Positions 24,276 through 31,903 of a DNA stretch of 39,461 nt are shown here, in pieces. Position numbers and translations under genes: made by a program. The DNA comes from Bacillota bacterium. GTDB lineage: Bacteria > Bacillota > UBA5301 > JAMCQP01. The first letter of the stretch is position 1, and each line of letters begins with the position of its first letter. The stretch is taken from assembly GCA_023381695.1 (NCBI GenBank), contig JAMCQP010000014.1, positions 1-39,461 of the forward strand, in the 5' to 3' direction. Below the pieces are notes generated by a model. It was not told the DNA's origin. It made no database searches and saw only the letters and a list, made by a program, of their open reading frames with translations.

Positions 24276-25178
24276 TCAACACGCCGTAGTACTCAAACGC
24301 CAAAGACCCTTTTCCTTAACACAGAACGTTTTCGTTTCAGATGATGTCGCACCGGGGATCCAGCATATCTCGGCCGGGGAGATGGTCTTTCCAAACTGCC
24401 CGTCGCTTAGCGTCTCACGACCTAAGAACGGCTCAATAGGTCCCTGAAGGTTCGTGGCATCTTCCGCGATTATGTGTGCTGGTAGGGGTTCGCCTTTGGC
24501 AAGAGTAACCTCTGGGTCGGTAGCAAATAGCTCAGTCTGATACCCAAACACAGTTTTCGTTGGCCGAGGCTTACCTGCCAGGGTTAGCAGACCGAATCCA
24601 TAGCCGCGTTCACCACCTACTTGAAGGCGGCCTAAAGCTTGTTCCCATTTGTCGGCAATCTTATCAGGCGTGTTACTTGAAAGAAACAGAATCCCTGAGA
24701 GATGTACAGGGTCGCCGCAAGCAAACACTATGCCGTCGTCATGCCAGCCACGCAAAAAGCGATGGTTGATCAACTCCACTTCGTGTAACGTCCCCTCTTG
24801 AGCCGCCTGGCTCGCGGTATCAATCGCCGTGGAAGCAAAGGAAGTAAGCAACCAGCTTTCGACCAAGTCCGCCTTAACAGTCTTGTTCCCAACCCTATAG
24901 CAAACCGATTGATCATGTACTAGCGGCATAATAGGGCGTTTTCCCTCTTGGTCAGGACAGGGGAACAAATAACTTGTTCGTAGGTGCTCCTTTACCATAT
25001 TTCCAACTTGTACATAATCAGAACTCCCAAGTATCCCAGTAATATTGGCCGTCAGCGCACCCCAAAGCATCCGGCCAGTGACACAAAGGCGTGTTCGCTG
25101 TATATTACCAATATTCCCACATCCGCTATGGAGAGGGCTCCCCATTCGGAATACCACTTGGAAAGCTTGCCAACTCAT
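24276..25178 (-). CDS. RAMP protein, Cas5-like (Cmr3/Csx10 type)
   Basis: A 300-residue RAMP-fold protein. It opens with a strand and His-bearing loop (VVFRMGSPLHSGCGNIGN), continues with the pocket LCVTGRMLWGALTANITG, and has the glycine-rich loop VGGERGYGFGLLTL near residues 187-200. This layout fits the Cas5-group subunit that caps the 5' handle of a guide RNA in type III complexes, closest in feel to Csx10 or Cmr3. Its start overlaps the Cmr5-like gene by four bases and it is the last of the six RAMP genes before brxHII. The exact family needs a profile search. Confidence 0.78.
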   Translation of the reverse strand: MSWQAFQVVFRMGSPLHSGCGNIGNIQRTRLCVTGRMLWGALTANITGILGSSDYVQVGNMVKEHLRTSYLFPCPDQEGKRPIMPLVHDQSVCYRVGNKTVKADLVESWLLTSFASTAIDTASQAAQEGTLHEVELINHRFLRGWHDDGIVFACGDPVHLSGILFLSSNTPDKIADKWEQALGRLQVGGERGYGFGLLTLAGKPRPTKTVFGYQTELFATDPEVTLAKGEPLPAHIIAEDATNLQGPIEPFLGRETLSDGQFGKTISPAEICWIPGATSSETKTFCVKEKGLWRLSTTAC

Positions 25179-25678
25179 AAAGACCCCTCCCCGGTCGAAG
25201 AGGTCATGGCTTTTGCTCCGTACCGGGCATAGATCAGCACTCTCTCAAAAAGATCCCTTACAAATATCATCCGGTGTAGGTCACTCGCGATTTGCCCGCT
25301 GACAAACTCAAGAACCTTCTTTTTATCCTCGTTAACCCGGCCTGATTCAACCATGTCCGCCTCGCGAACCCAACCGTCTGTAAACCCGGCACCCGGGCAC
25401 CGAATTTCTTGTTTATTCAACAAGCACAACAGCCGTGCCCCGATGATACACGAGGCAAGCTCATTTCTATCCATCTTTGACTCGACAGTTTCCTCTCCGC
25501 TACTTGACAACAGGTACAAAAAGAAAGCATAGAGTCCTTGTTCTTGAAGCACTCCTAAGGCATTAGTCGCCACGCGCTCAATATCTTTACCTTCCAGTTT
25601 CCCGCTTCTCGCGGCAGTACCAATGTGACTTAGAATCAACTGGGAAGACTTTGCCGCAATCCGGTCAAGAACTACCAT
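25175..25678 (-). CDS. cmr5: Type III small subunit, Cmr5/Cas11-like
   Basis: A 167-residue, all-helical protein. The segment NALGVLQEQGLYAFFLYLLS matches the Cmr5 theme in which a helix with NGL or QGL leads into a hydrophobic helix. Its place between the Cmr4-like and Cas5-like genes, with no RAMP loop of its own, fits the small subunit that lines the target RNA. It is somewhat longer than usual Cmr5 (near 125-150). It overlaps the following gene by four bases and starts 15 bases after Cmr4. Confidence 0.72.
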   Translation of the reverse strand: MVVLDRIAAKSSQLILSHIGTAARSGKLEGKDIERVATNALGVLQEQGLYAFFLYLLSSSGEETVESKMDRNELASCIIGARLLCLLNKQEIRCPGAGFTDGWVREADMVESGRVNEDKKKVLEFVSGQIASDLHRMIFVRDLFERVLIYARYGAKAMTSSTGEGSL

Positions 25679-25693
25679 AATAACGCACCTCCC

Positions 25694-26605
25694 CTATTCT
25701 GTGGTCGAAGAGATAGGTTCCCCGATAACCTCAATTCGCCCAAAACCGCGCGTACCCATGCCGCCTATACCAAGGTATTGGAGTAGATCCAACCCATGGC
25801 TTACTACATCCGATGGTCCCTTTGGCTTTAGATCACCGCATTCAAAAGCTGGGAACCTAATTTGCCGGTAATCACTTATCTCGAAATCAAAGAACAGGAA
25901 GGTCCCCCTCGGGATAGCCTCGTAAGTGAAAAGTGCTGGATCGTATGCAGCCCCGGTTTCTGGATCGATTGCAACTGATGTTCGCACCTCTAGGCCGGAG
26001 TTAACCAGTTCGTGGAACAAAGCCTCGTGGACAATCACTGTCCTAGATAGTGCTTCTTTGAGTGTAACTTGTTCTTGCCAATCATTGCCGGATGGGGCAT
26101 TAAGGGTAATTGGCTGAGCCGCGGCATTCAACATGAGCCATCCGATAAGAAAACGCCCATCGACGGCATGGAGACCACACGACAAAAAAACACTATCTTC
26201 TTCGGAAGGAGCCTCTGCTCCAGTAAATCCGGCTTCACGCAAGATCGACGCCGTGGTAATCCAGACCGGGCCTTCCTGAGATGATCGCGGAAAAAACAAG
26301 ATATGTGCATCGTGGATGTTCACAACACCGGAGTTAAACCCGCCGTCTTCGCCGCCAAAAGCATAAACCACTGGATTTTCATCAGGCTTGCCCTTTGGAT
26401 GCAGACCAGATGATTCGGGCATACCGTAACGCATTGCAGCTGCCGAGCGAATGGCTCCATGAAGACTCGAACCGGGAATCTTAGGAAGGTTTGTACCAGG
26501 TTCGCGGACAATAGCATTGTCTACTCGTCCCAAGCGATAGCCGCCGGTGCCAACATGCACCGGATCGATAGTCATGATTAAGTATCTTCGGGTTTCCAGT
26601 TTCAT
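25694..26605 (-). CDS. cmr4: Cmr4-like backbone RAMP (Cas7 group)
   Basis: The N-terminus is diagnostic: DPVHVGTGGYRLGRVDNAIV, then PKIPGSSLHGAIRSA. LFTYEAIPRGTFLFF (226-240) matches the Cmr4 YEE...P..T strand, and GIGGMGTRGFGRIEV (about 279-293) is the glycine-rich loop. At 303 residues it has normal length. In studied Cmr4 a His and an Asp in this N-terminal loop act in cutting bound target RNA at six-base steps; His17 and Asp29 fill these places here. It is therefore likely to be a catalytically competent backbone. It overlaps the Cas10-like gene by four bases (ATGA). Confidence 0.88.
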   Translation of the reverse strand: MKLETRRYLIMTIDPVHVGTGGYRLGRVDNAIVREPGTNLPKIPGSSLHGAIRSAAAMRYGMPESSGLHPKGKPDENPVVYAFGGEDGGFNSGVVNIHDAHILFFPRSSQEGPVWITTASILREAGFTGAEAPSEEDSVFLSCGLHAVDGRFLIGWLMLNAAAQPITLNAPSGNDWQEQVTLKEALSRTVIVHEALFHELVNSGLEVRTSVAIDPETGAAYDPALFTYEAIPRGTFLFFDFEISDYRQIRFPAFECGDLKPKGPSDVVSHGLDLLQYLGIGGMGTRGFGRIEVIGEPISSTTE

Positions 26606-29457
26606 ACCAGTCCCTCCTTCAATTCTTCAACAGTAGCTTCCTGCCAGCGCCATTTGAGTATAGACAGATAGAGTTCCATCAAGTCACGCCAGCGTCCCCA
26701 TGTAGCCCATCTGATCATTGTATTGCGCCGGGTCTCAGTAATTCGGTTCCACAGCTTACCGAAGGATCGTCGCAACACGTGTTCCGCAAACTTACCTAAG
26801 GTGCTATCATCTGGAGAAGGTATCTGCCAATCTAATCGTGTTGTCTCGATAAGGCCTGTGATCTGCTGCAACTGTGTAATCGTCCTTCGGTTAGATGTGT
26901 TTTCCGCGATGACACTCCAAAGATCTCGCATCACATCCAAATCTTCAAGTAGAAATGGACGTGTTGTATAGGTTTCATGTGCCCGGAGCAAGCGCATTCC
27001 GGTTACCTCATCATAGAGCAGTTCAAAACGTCGGGCTGTAACATCAAGGAACTCAAAGTCGAATGTGGACGGTGCGTAGTGGATCTTGTCGCCTTCTTGA
27101 AGTTCCTTGACATGGACCAACGGAGTTTCAACAGCATGACCGGGTAAATGCGCCTGAAAGACAAAATGCCGGTCAGAGAGTGGTTTATTGGTGGCTGTAT
27201 CCTGTACAAATACATAGGGATACCAATCATCCTCAGTACCAGCACCGGTACCATAGCTGATCTCTGTCTCAAAGTCGCTGTTTAGCTGCGGTAATCCGGC
27301 CTCTTCGGTTGTGCGGCTGAGAGTCATTTTCACGATATGACTATCGGGCTGATCCACGACCTTCTCTACCAACCAGACGGTACCAACGGAAGAAGACCGC
27401 CTTAGCATGCGCCTTGCTGCATCCACTGCAGTATACAGAGGCTGCTTACGGCCAAAGAATACTATACTGAGATGAAGCGGAAGTCGATTTTTCACTTTGG
27501 AAAACTTAGCCTCGTATTCAGATTTAATGTGATGAATCACTTCTAGTCCTTTCGCCGCCGGAACTAGAACCATGAATTGCTGAGGTTCTGAAAGTATATC
27601 AATTGCCGGGACGTAGTTATCCTGGCGAATCATCACCCTAATGTTGCGAAGATGCGCGACTACTTTTTGCCTTCCATCCGACAGTCCCGGTTCATAAATA
27701 ACTATCTCCTCTCGTTCCCCTAGTTGCTTTGCCAGACATTGTGCGGCTCTATCCGGGGTACTGTAATCCTCTGTATCCGCACCAACCTGCCTGGCCACAT
27801 ATTGCAGATTGGCTATGGCAACCAAGTTCCGTTTATCCAACATTACTTCAAGGCTGATTCCAGGTCTCGGGTAGATCTCGTAAGCTTGATAGGGAGCAAG
27901 CGAACGATCCAGATCTCCCGCAATCGTAAGTCTAGGACCGATGGTATCAAGTAAGCCGCCAAGCTGCCCCTTTACAGATTCCTCCCAAAATCCTTCACAA
28001 GTTTTCCATACTCTACGAAGGCGAGCAAAAGAAGGGGTTTTCCTTTTCGCTGACTTGGGGTCTCCCTGCTGCGGCGGTATTACCAGCAGAGTATTTACGA
28101 GACCGTCGGGTGTTAGCCAATGACTGATGTCTAGCGAAGCTGCTATCAAAGCCACACGACCATTAATATCAGCTATCTCACTCATCCAAATGGTACTTTC
28201 GGGCTTTTCCGCCCACTCCTTTGACCTCTTTCCTATCCGATCCAACCAAAAATCTGATACCTTCCGCTCGATAGCTTTCTGACTCGGGCCCTGGGGTCTC
28301 ACGCCGGAAATCAGGCAAGGTTCGCAAGAAGGCTTTCCGTTATCAGCGGCCATTTTCCACGAACTCTTGGTCCAGGCTAAATCAGGGTTCACTACTCGTT
28401 TCTCTTTGAGCCACTCCGTGATAGGCAGTGGCTGATCGTCGAGCTCATCGGGTTTGCTTTTTGGGGTCCATTTTGGGTCCTGGGCCCACCATCCATTAGT
28501 GTCAATCTGCGGCGTGATGATAATTTCTCCTTCAAGCACGGAGTCCAAAGCGGACTGGATCATCACCCTTAGGGTTTGGCCGTTTTCGTTAGCATAATCC
28601 AAAAGATCCTCCACATCAGGAACAACGAAAACCGAACCGTTGGCATCACGATAAACTTCGGTGCCCAAAGGGTAGGTCTCCTCAAGAAGGCTCTCGACCT
28701 TATCCAGCCCTTCATTGATCCAGGCTCTCCGTGCTAATAGTGCCGAAATACTAGGAGAACGATCTACTATTTGGCTACTATTGAATCGCAATGCAAGGAG
28801 CCGCCATTTTAAAGTATTTGCAACCGGAAGATCCTCGGTTCTGCCAATTGTGAGCAAGATGCCAGCCAGTGCCGCCTTGTATAATGTCGCTACGATATGC
28901 ACCCAGCTCCAAAGGTCAACTTCGTTTATAGGTCGACGAGTGTCGCCTAACGCCTTGCTAAATGCCAATTGAGCAGCTTTCCGAAACTCGCTCCGGTTTT
29001 GCAGTTTCTCCCAGGGTAGATCTTCTAGTTGCTTCGTCAAATCTTTCAGCGCGGAACCCTCAAATCCAAAGGGCGAGCTAGGGCGCGTATCGTCAGCTGG
29101 TTGTTTGCCATCATCCTTGCTTGCTGGTTCCTCTTTTTCGACGTGAGCCGCTTTGTGACATCGACGTAAAGCTAAAACAGCCCAGGGCTGCGAACTATCC
29201 TCAACTCCCCCATGCCCACCTTCGCTGATCAAATTACCAATTCGAACCGGCGGAATGGGGTCTCTCTGAAATATCGACAGGTTTGGGTCCAGTCTATCCA
29301 GAACGCAGCGCCAAGGGAGATTGCTTCCAATAGGCGGCGCTGCCTGAGATCTGACATTCTCATCCGAACATTTGCGGCAGTCATGCAGCCATGCGGCAAC
29401 CTCAGCAAGCAAAAGATCCTTCTGATGTTGTTTTAGAATCTCAAGACTACCGGCCAT
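26602..29457 (-). CDS. cas10: Cas10-family large subunit, Csx11-like, without GGDD
   Basis: At 951 residues this matches the large subunit of type III complexes. An HD pair (H25, D26 in LLLAEVAAWLHDCRK) opens the protein, as in Cas10 HD domains. A first palm-like region (NGRVALIAASLDISHWLTPD, 432-451) has the look of Csx11. A second (SEPQQFMVLVPAAKGLEVIH, 623-642, then LPLHLSIVFFG and PLYTAVDAARRML) aligns with the Cas10 cyclase palm, but GGDD is replaced by EPQQ. CEPC (378-381) may be half of the usual zinc site. Cyclic oligoadenylate synthesis is thus unlikely. It overlaps its upstream neighbour by 11 bases. Family choice (Csx11 versus Cmr2) is inference. Confidence 0.82.
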   Translation of the reverse strand: MAGSLEILKQHQKDLLLAEVAAWLHDCRKCSDENVRSQAAPPIGSNLPWRCVLDRLDPNLSIFQRDPIPPVRIGNLISEGGHGGVEDSSQPWAVLALRRCHKAAHVEKEEPASKDDGKQPADDTRPSSPFGFEGSALKDLTKQLEDLPWEKLQNRSEFRKAAQLAFSKALGDTRRPINEVDLWSWVHIVATLYKAALAGILLTIGRTEDLPVANTLKWRLLALRFNSSQIVDRSPSISALLARRAWINEGLDKVESLLEETYPLGTEVYRDANGSVFVVPDVEDLLDYANENGQTLRVMIQSALDSVLEGEIIITPQIDTNGWWAQDPKWTPKSKPDELDDQPLPITEWLKEKRVVNPDLAWTKSSWKMAADNGKPSCEPCLISGVRPQGPSQKAIERKVSDFWLDRIGKRSKEWAEKPESTIWMSEIADINGRVALIAASLDISHWLTPDGLVNTLLVIPPQQGDPKSAKRKTPSFARLRRVWKTCEGFWEESVKGQLGGLLDTIGPRLTIAGDLDRSLAPYQAYEIYPRPGISLEVMLDKRNLVAIANLQYVARQVGADTEDYSTPDRAAQCLAKQLGEREEIVIYEPGLSDGRQKVVAHLRNIRVMIRQDNYVPAIDILSEPQQFMVLVPAAKGLEVIHHIKSEYEAKFSKVKNRLPLHLSIVFFGRKQPLYTAVDAARRMLRRSSSVGTVWLVEKVVDQPDSHIVKMTLSRTTEEAGLPQLNSDFETEISYGTGAGTEDDWYPYVFVQDTATNKPLSDRHFVFQAHLPGHAVETPLVHVKELQEGDKIHYAPSTFDFEFLDVTARRFELLYDEVTGMRLLRAHETYTTRPFLLEDLDVMRDLWSVIAENTSNRRTITQLQQITGLIETTRLDWQIPSPDDSTLGKFAEHVLRRSFGKLWNRITETRRNTMIRWATWGRWRDLMELYLSILKWRWQEATVEELKEGLV

Positions 29458-30766
29458 GATCCTTTGCCCCCTTCTTCATTACTTCAGCGAGGTCCGATAC
29501 GGTTTTGATAAGATCGTCAAAGGTCGTGAATTCCCTTGAGAAATACTTTGGCTTAATGTCCTCATTAGGTTGGGTAGTATGACTACTGCCGCCTTCGTCA
29601 GTATGCTTCTCATGGGCAGCTTTACCTTCTCTCTCCCACCATTTCTTCGCCTTTTCATACAAAAGCCGGTCTGATTTGCTAAGGCGAGCAATTTCATCTA
29701 CAGAAAGCTCAAGCAACGCCTCATCCTCGTCACGAAACTTGGCAATTAGCCGACCAAGTGATTCTAGATAGCGCGGTAAAGATTGCTGTTCCATTGACTT
29801 AGGAGGCTGAACTTCCGTAAGTTCCACCTCAACGTTGGCCGTAACAGTGCCATTCAAATCGCGATTCCGAGCTAAACCGTAGCCACTCGAGACCTTGGCG
29901 CCAAAGCCCAAAACGGTCAGCATCTCCTTCAAAGCCGCTGCTGCTGCCTGCAAATCCTGTTCAACCTGCCTCGCGGTTTCTGCATCCGCTTCTTTACCTT
30001 TCGTGCCAGCACGGTCAAACGGCACGTAGATCAAGGTGAAGATCCCTCCGGCGCCAGCGGGCACACATTCCATGAGAATAGGCCGTCGACCCGCTCGGGT
30101 GGCCCGATCATGAGGGTTTATTACTTCTAACTCTACTTTGTTAAAAAACGTCGGGTATATGAAAAGCCTGCCTGATCTAGTAATCTCCTGTGCTTCTACC
30201 CCACGCTCGTTTCCGAACAAACGACGCGCAATTTCGCCACTATCTAAGTATTGGCTATTACCAAGAGAGCGCAACGCTGAACGCAGGCTCCCTTTCCAAC
30301 TACTGGACGCCACATACGGCCGCCCAAAGACTTTCTCCCGACGCACAGGATTATCAATGATATAGAACAAGTTCTCATCTCGGGAAAGGTACGGTTTGTC
30401 TAGGGTCACAGAAAACCTGATAACGGCACTGTATTTGGGAAGCTTTGCTATGTCTATCTCTTGGCAGGCGATAACCTTCCATATCTCCTCAGCACAACCA
30501 TTCGGTAAGACCAAATCTAAGGCTGACTTTGCCCATTGAGAACGGAATTCGTCTGCGATCTCTTTATCCTGCCAACAAAGCTCGTGGTATACCAGGTGGG
30601 GGAGTCCACGTCCCAAAAGGGGCTGTGCCTTTTCGCGCACTCTCTTCTTCAACATATCCTTTTCCTGTCTATCTCCGCCTTGCTTCAACAGCCTTACAGC
30701 TTCTTGAAACTCTGTAATCTGGCCCTCCAACTCGTGAGCCAGATGAGCCGAACTATCATAGCTCAT
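29447..30766 (-). CDS. cmr6: Cmr6-like RAMP with long charged C-terminal extension
   Basis: A 439-residue protein. The RAMP core has FGRPYVASSSWKGSLRSALR (147-166), the GSSLKGxLR-type loop, then RRLFGNERG, SGRLFIYPTFF, VELEVINPHD (Cmr6-like) and the glycine-rich loop GFGAKVSSGYGLA (287-299). An N-terminal helical region of about 110 residues precedes the fold, and about 120 residues follow it, rich in Glu, Lys and Asp (KAKKWWEREGKAAHEKHTDE). That tail is not part of standard Cmr6 and may be a docking element. The ATG at 30766 has GGAGGTGG upstream. It begins 13 bases after the Cmr1-like stop. Confidence 0.75.
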   Translation of the reverse strand: MSYDSSAHLAHELEGQITEFQEAVRLLKQGGDRQEKDMLKKRVREKAQPLLGRGLPHLVYHELCWQDKEIADEFRSQWAKSALDLVLPNGCAEEIWKVIACQEIDIAKLPKYSAVIRFSVTLDKPYLSRDENLFYIIDNPVRREKVFGRPYVASSSWKGSLRSALRSLGNSQYLDSGEIARRLFGNERGVEAQEITRSGRLFIYPTFFNKVELEVINPHDRATRAGRRPILMECVPAGAGGIFTLIYVPFDRAGTKGKEADAETARQVEQDLQAAAAALKEMLTVLGFGAKVSSGYGLARNRDLNGTVTANVEVELTEVQPPKSMEQQSLPRYLESLGRLIAKFRDEDEALLELSVDEIARLSKSDRLLYEKAKKWWEREGKAAHEKHTDEGGSSHTTQPNEDIKPKYFSREFTTFDDLIKTVSDLAEVMKKGAKDHGR

Positions 30767-30779
30767 TCCCGACCACCTC

Positions 30780-31901
30780 CTACCCTTCACGCTGGGCTTG
30801 GTTAACAAGGGCTAGTCCTGTAATGTATGGAACTTCGCTCTGCAATTCAAAAATATTTTGCAACTCTTTCGCAGCCTCCTTGGCTACGCTCTCCTCAGTA
30901 AAACCCCATACGCGCAGCGAATACTCTTTATCCCCAGCCTCGCGCTTGTAAGGATGGCTGACAAATACACGGGTGCCGAGCCGAGGTTTTCCAAATACTT
31001 CACGCGTTTGTTCCTTAGCCTGGTCTTTATTTCCGGAAGATTCTCTAAGGCGTATCTTATAGTAAGCCTGGCGAAGTCCTACTCCTCGAGAGTTTGAGGG
31101 CAGCTCGTACCGAATGTCGAAGGATGCAGGGAGATACGGCCGTTTCGACGGTGAATCTGTCATTATTGCCTTCGCTTTGCCTAAGCACTTTATCTGCCTA
31201 TTATGATCCGGAATTGATAGATCAATGAACCAGAACTTCTCTAGACTGTACCAGTCAGGGGCGCTGGGTGGCTTCCTGAATGTATGTTTTGAGTAAAACT
31301 CCCGAATTTGTCTGAGGGCATCCCTAATCTCCATCTTCTCTCCCCAGTTAAATTGTCCAAAACCGTACTGCCCCTTCGCGCCAATAGAACCGCAACGGCC
31401 TATAACAGACAGTAAAGCCTTGATTTGGGACAACACCTCTTCTCCGTCTTTATCAGGAAAAAAGAAGGTCAGAGTTATGGGTCCGAAAACGAGTTTGTCG
31501 TTAAGGTTATCATTAAATACCTCTCTCAGCCACCAGCGATTAAACACGTCTTCATTCAGTTCGTTCTTGTAGAAAAGTGACGTTAGCAAAAAGGGTTCGG
31601 CAAGACTCCCTTTGGCTACAAGACGGAAACGCCTTTTCCAACCACCGCAGCCGAAAAGCCAACATGCAGGGCACAACTTTGTCTCCCGCTCATTGTCGTT
31701 CCTCTCTTTGCCAGAAAGACTACATTGTCCCTCAGTAGTCGGATCACAAGCACTGCCGCCCACCCCACGTATGATGGCTTCGTACCACCAGCGCAGTGAA
31801 CCGATGATCCCGGTTTCATGTAAACGATCGGATTTACCGGTAGCCCCTGCCGTCCATAGCGGCGTGAACATCTGCACAGTAGTTTCAAATCGCAAAGTCA
31901 C
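30780..31901 (-). CDS. cmr1: Cmr1-like RAMP (Cas7 group)
   Basis: The protein opens like Cmr1: FTPLWTAGATGKSDRLHETG, then IIGSLRWWYEAIIRG and CPACWLFGCGG, with the glycine loop GAKGQYGFGQFNW (174-186). In type III-B complexes Cmr1 sits at the 3' end of the guide. Four cysteines (52, 60, 77, 80) could hold a zinc ion. The GTG at 31901 has GGGGGGAT five bases upstream and lies two bases after the pglXI stop; the ATG at 31940 would overlap pglXI by 37 bases. The tight fit shows that the RAMP set is wired into the BREX operon. Confidence 0.87.
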   Translation of the reverse strand: MTLRFETTVQMFTPLWTAGATGKSDRLHETGIIGSLRWWYEAIIRGVGGSACDPTTEGQCSLSGKERNDNERETKLCPACWLFGCGGWKRRFRLVAKGSLAEPFLLTSLFYKNELNEDVFNRWWLREVFNDNLNDKLVFGPITLTFFFPDKDGEEVLSQIKALLSVIGRCGSIGAKGQYGFGQFNWGEKMEIRDALRQIREFYSKHTFRKPPSAPDWYSLEKFWFIDLSIPDHNRQIKCLGKAKAIMTDSPSKRPYLPASFDIRYELPSNSRGVGLRQAYYKIRLRESSGNKDQAKEQTREVFGKPRLGTRVFVSHPYKREAGDKEYSLRVWGFTEESVAKEAAKELQNIFELQSEVPYITGLALVNQAQREG

Positions 31902-31903
31902 AT

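Noticed and set aside
24240-24290. Possible CRISPR-repeat-like text near the end of the Cas5-like gene (GTTGAAAG and neighbours)
   Set aside because: It occurs once, overlaps the stop codon, and has no second copy or spacer pattern in the window.
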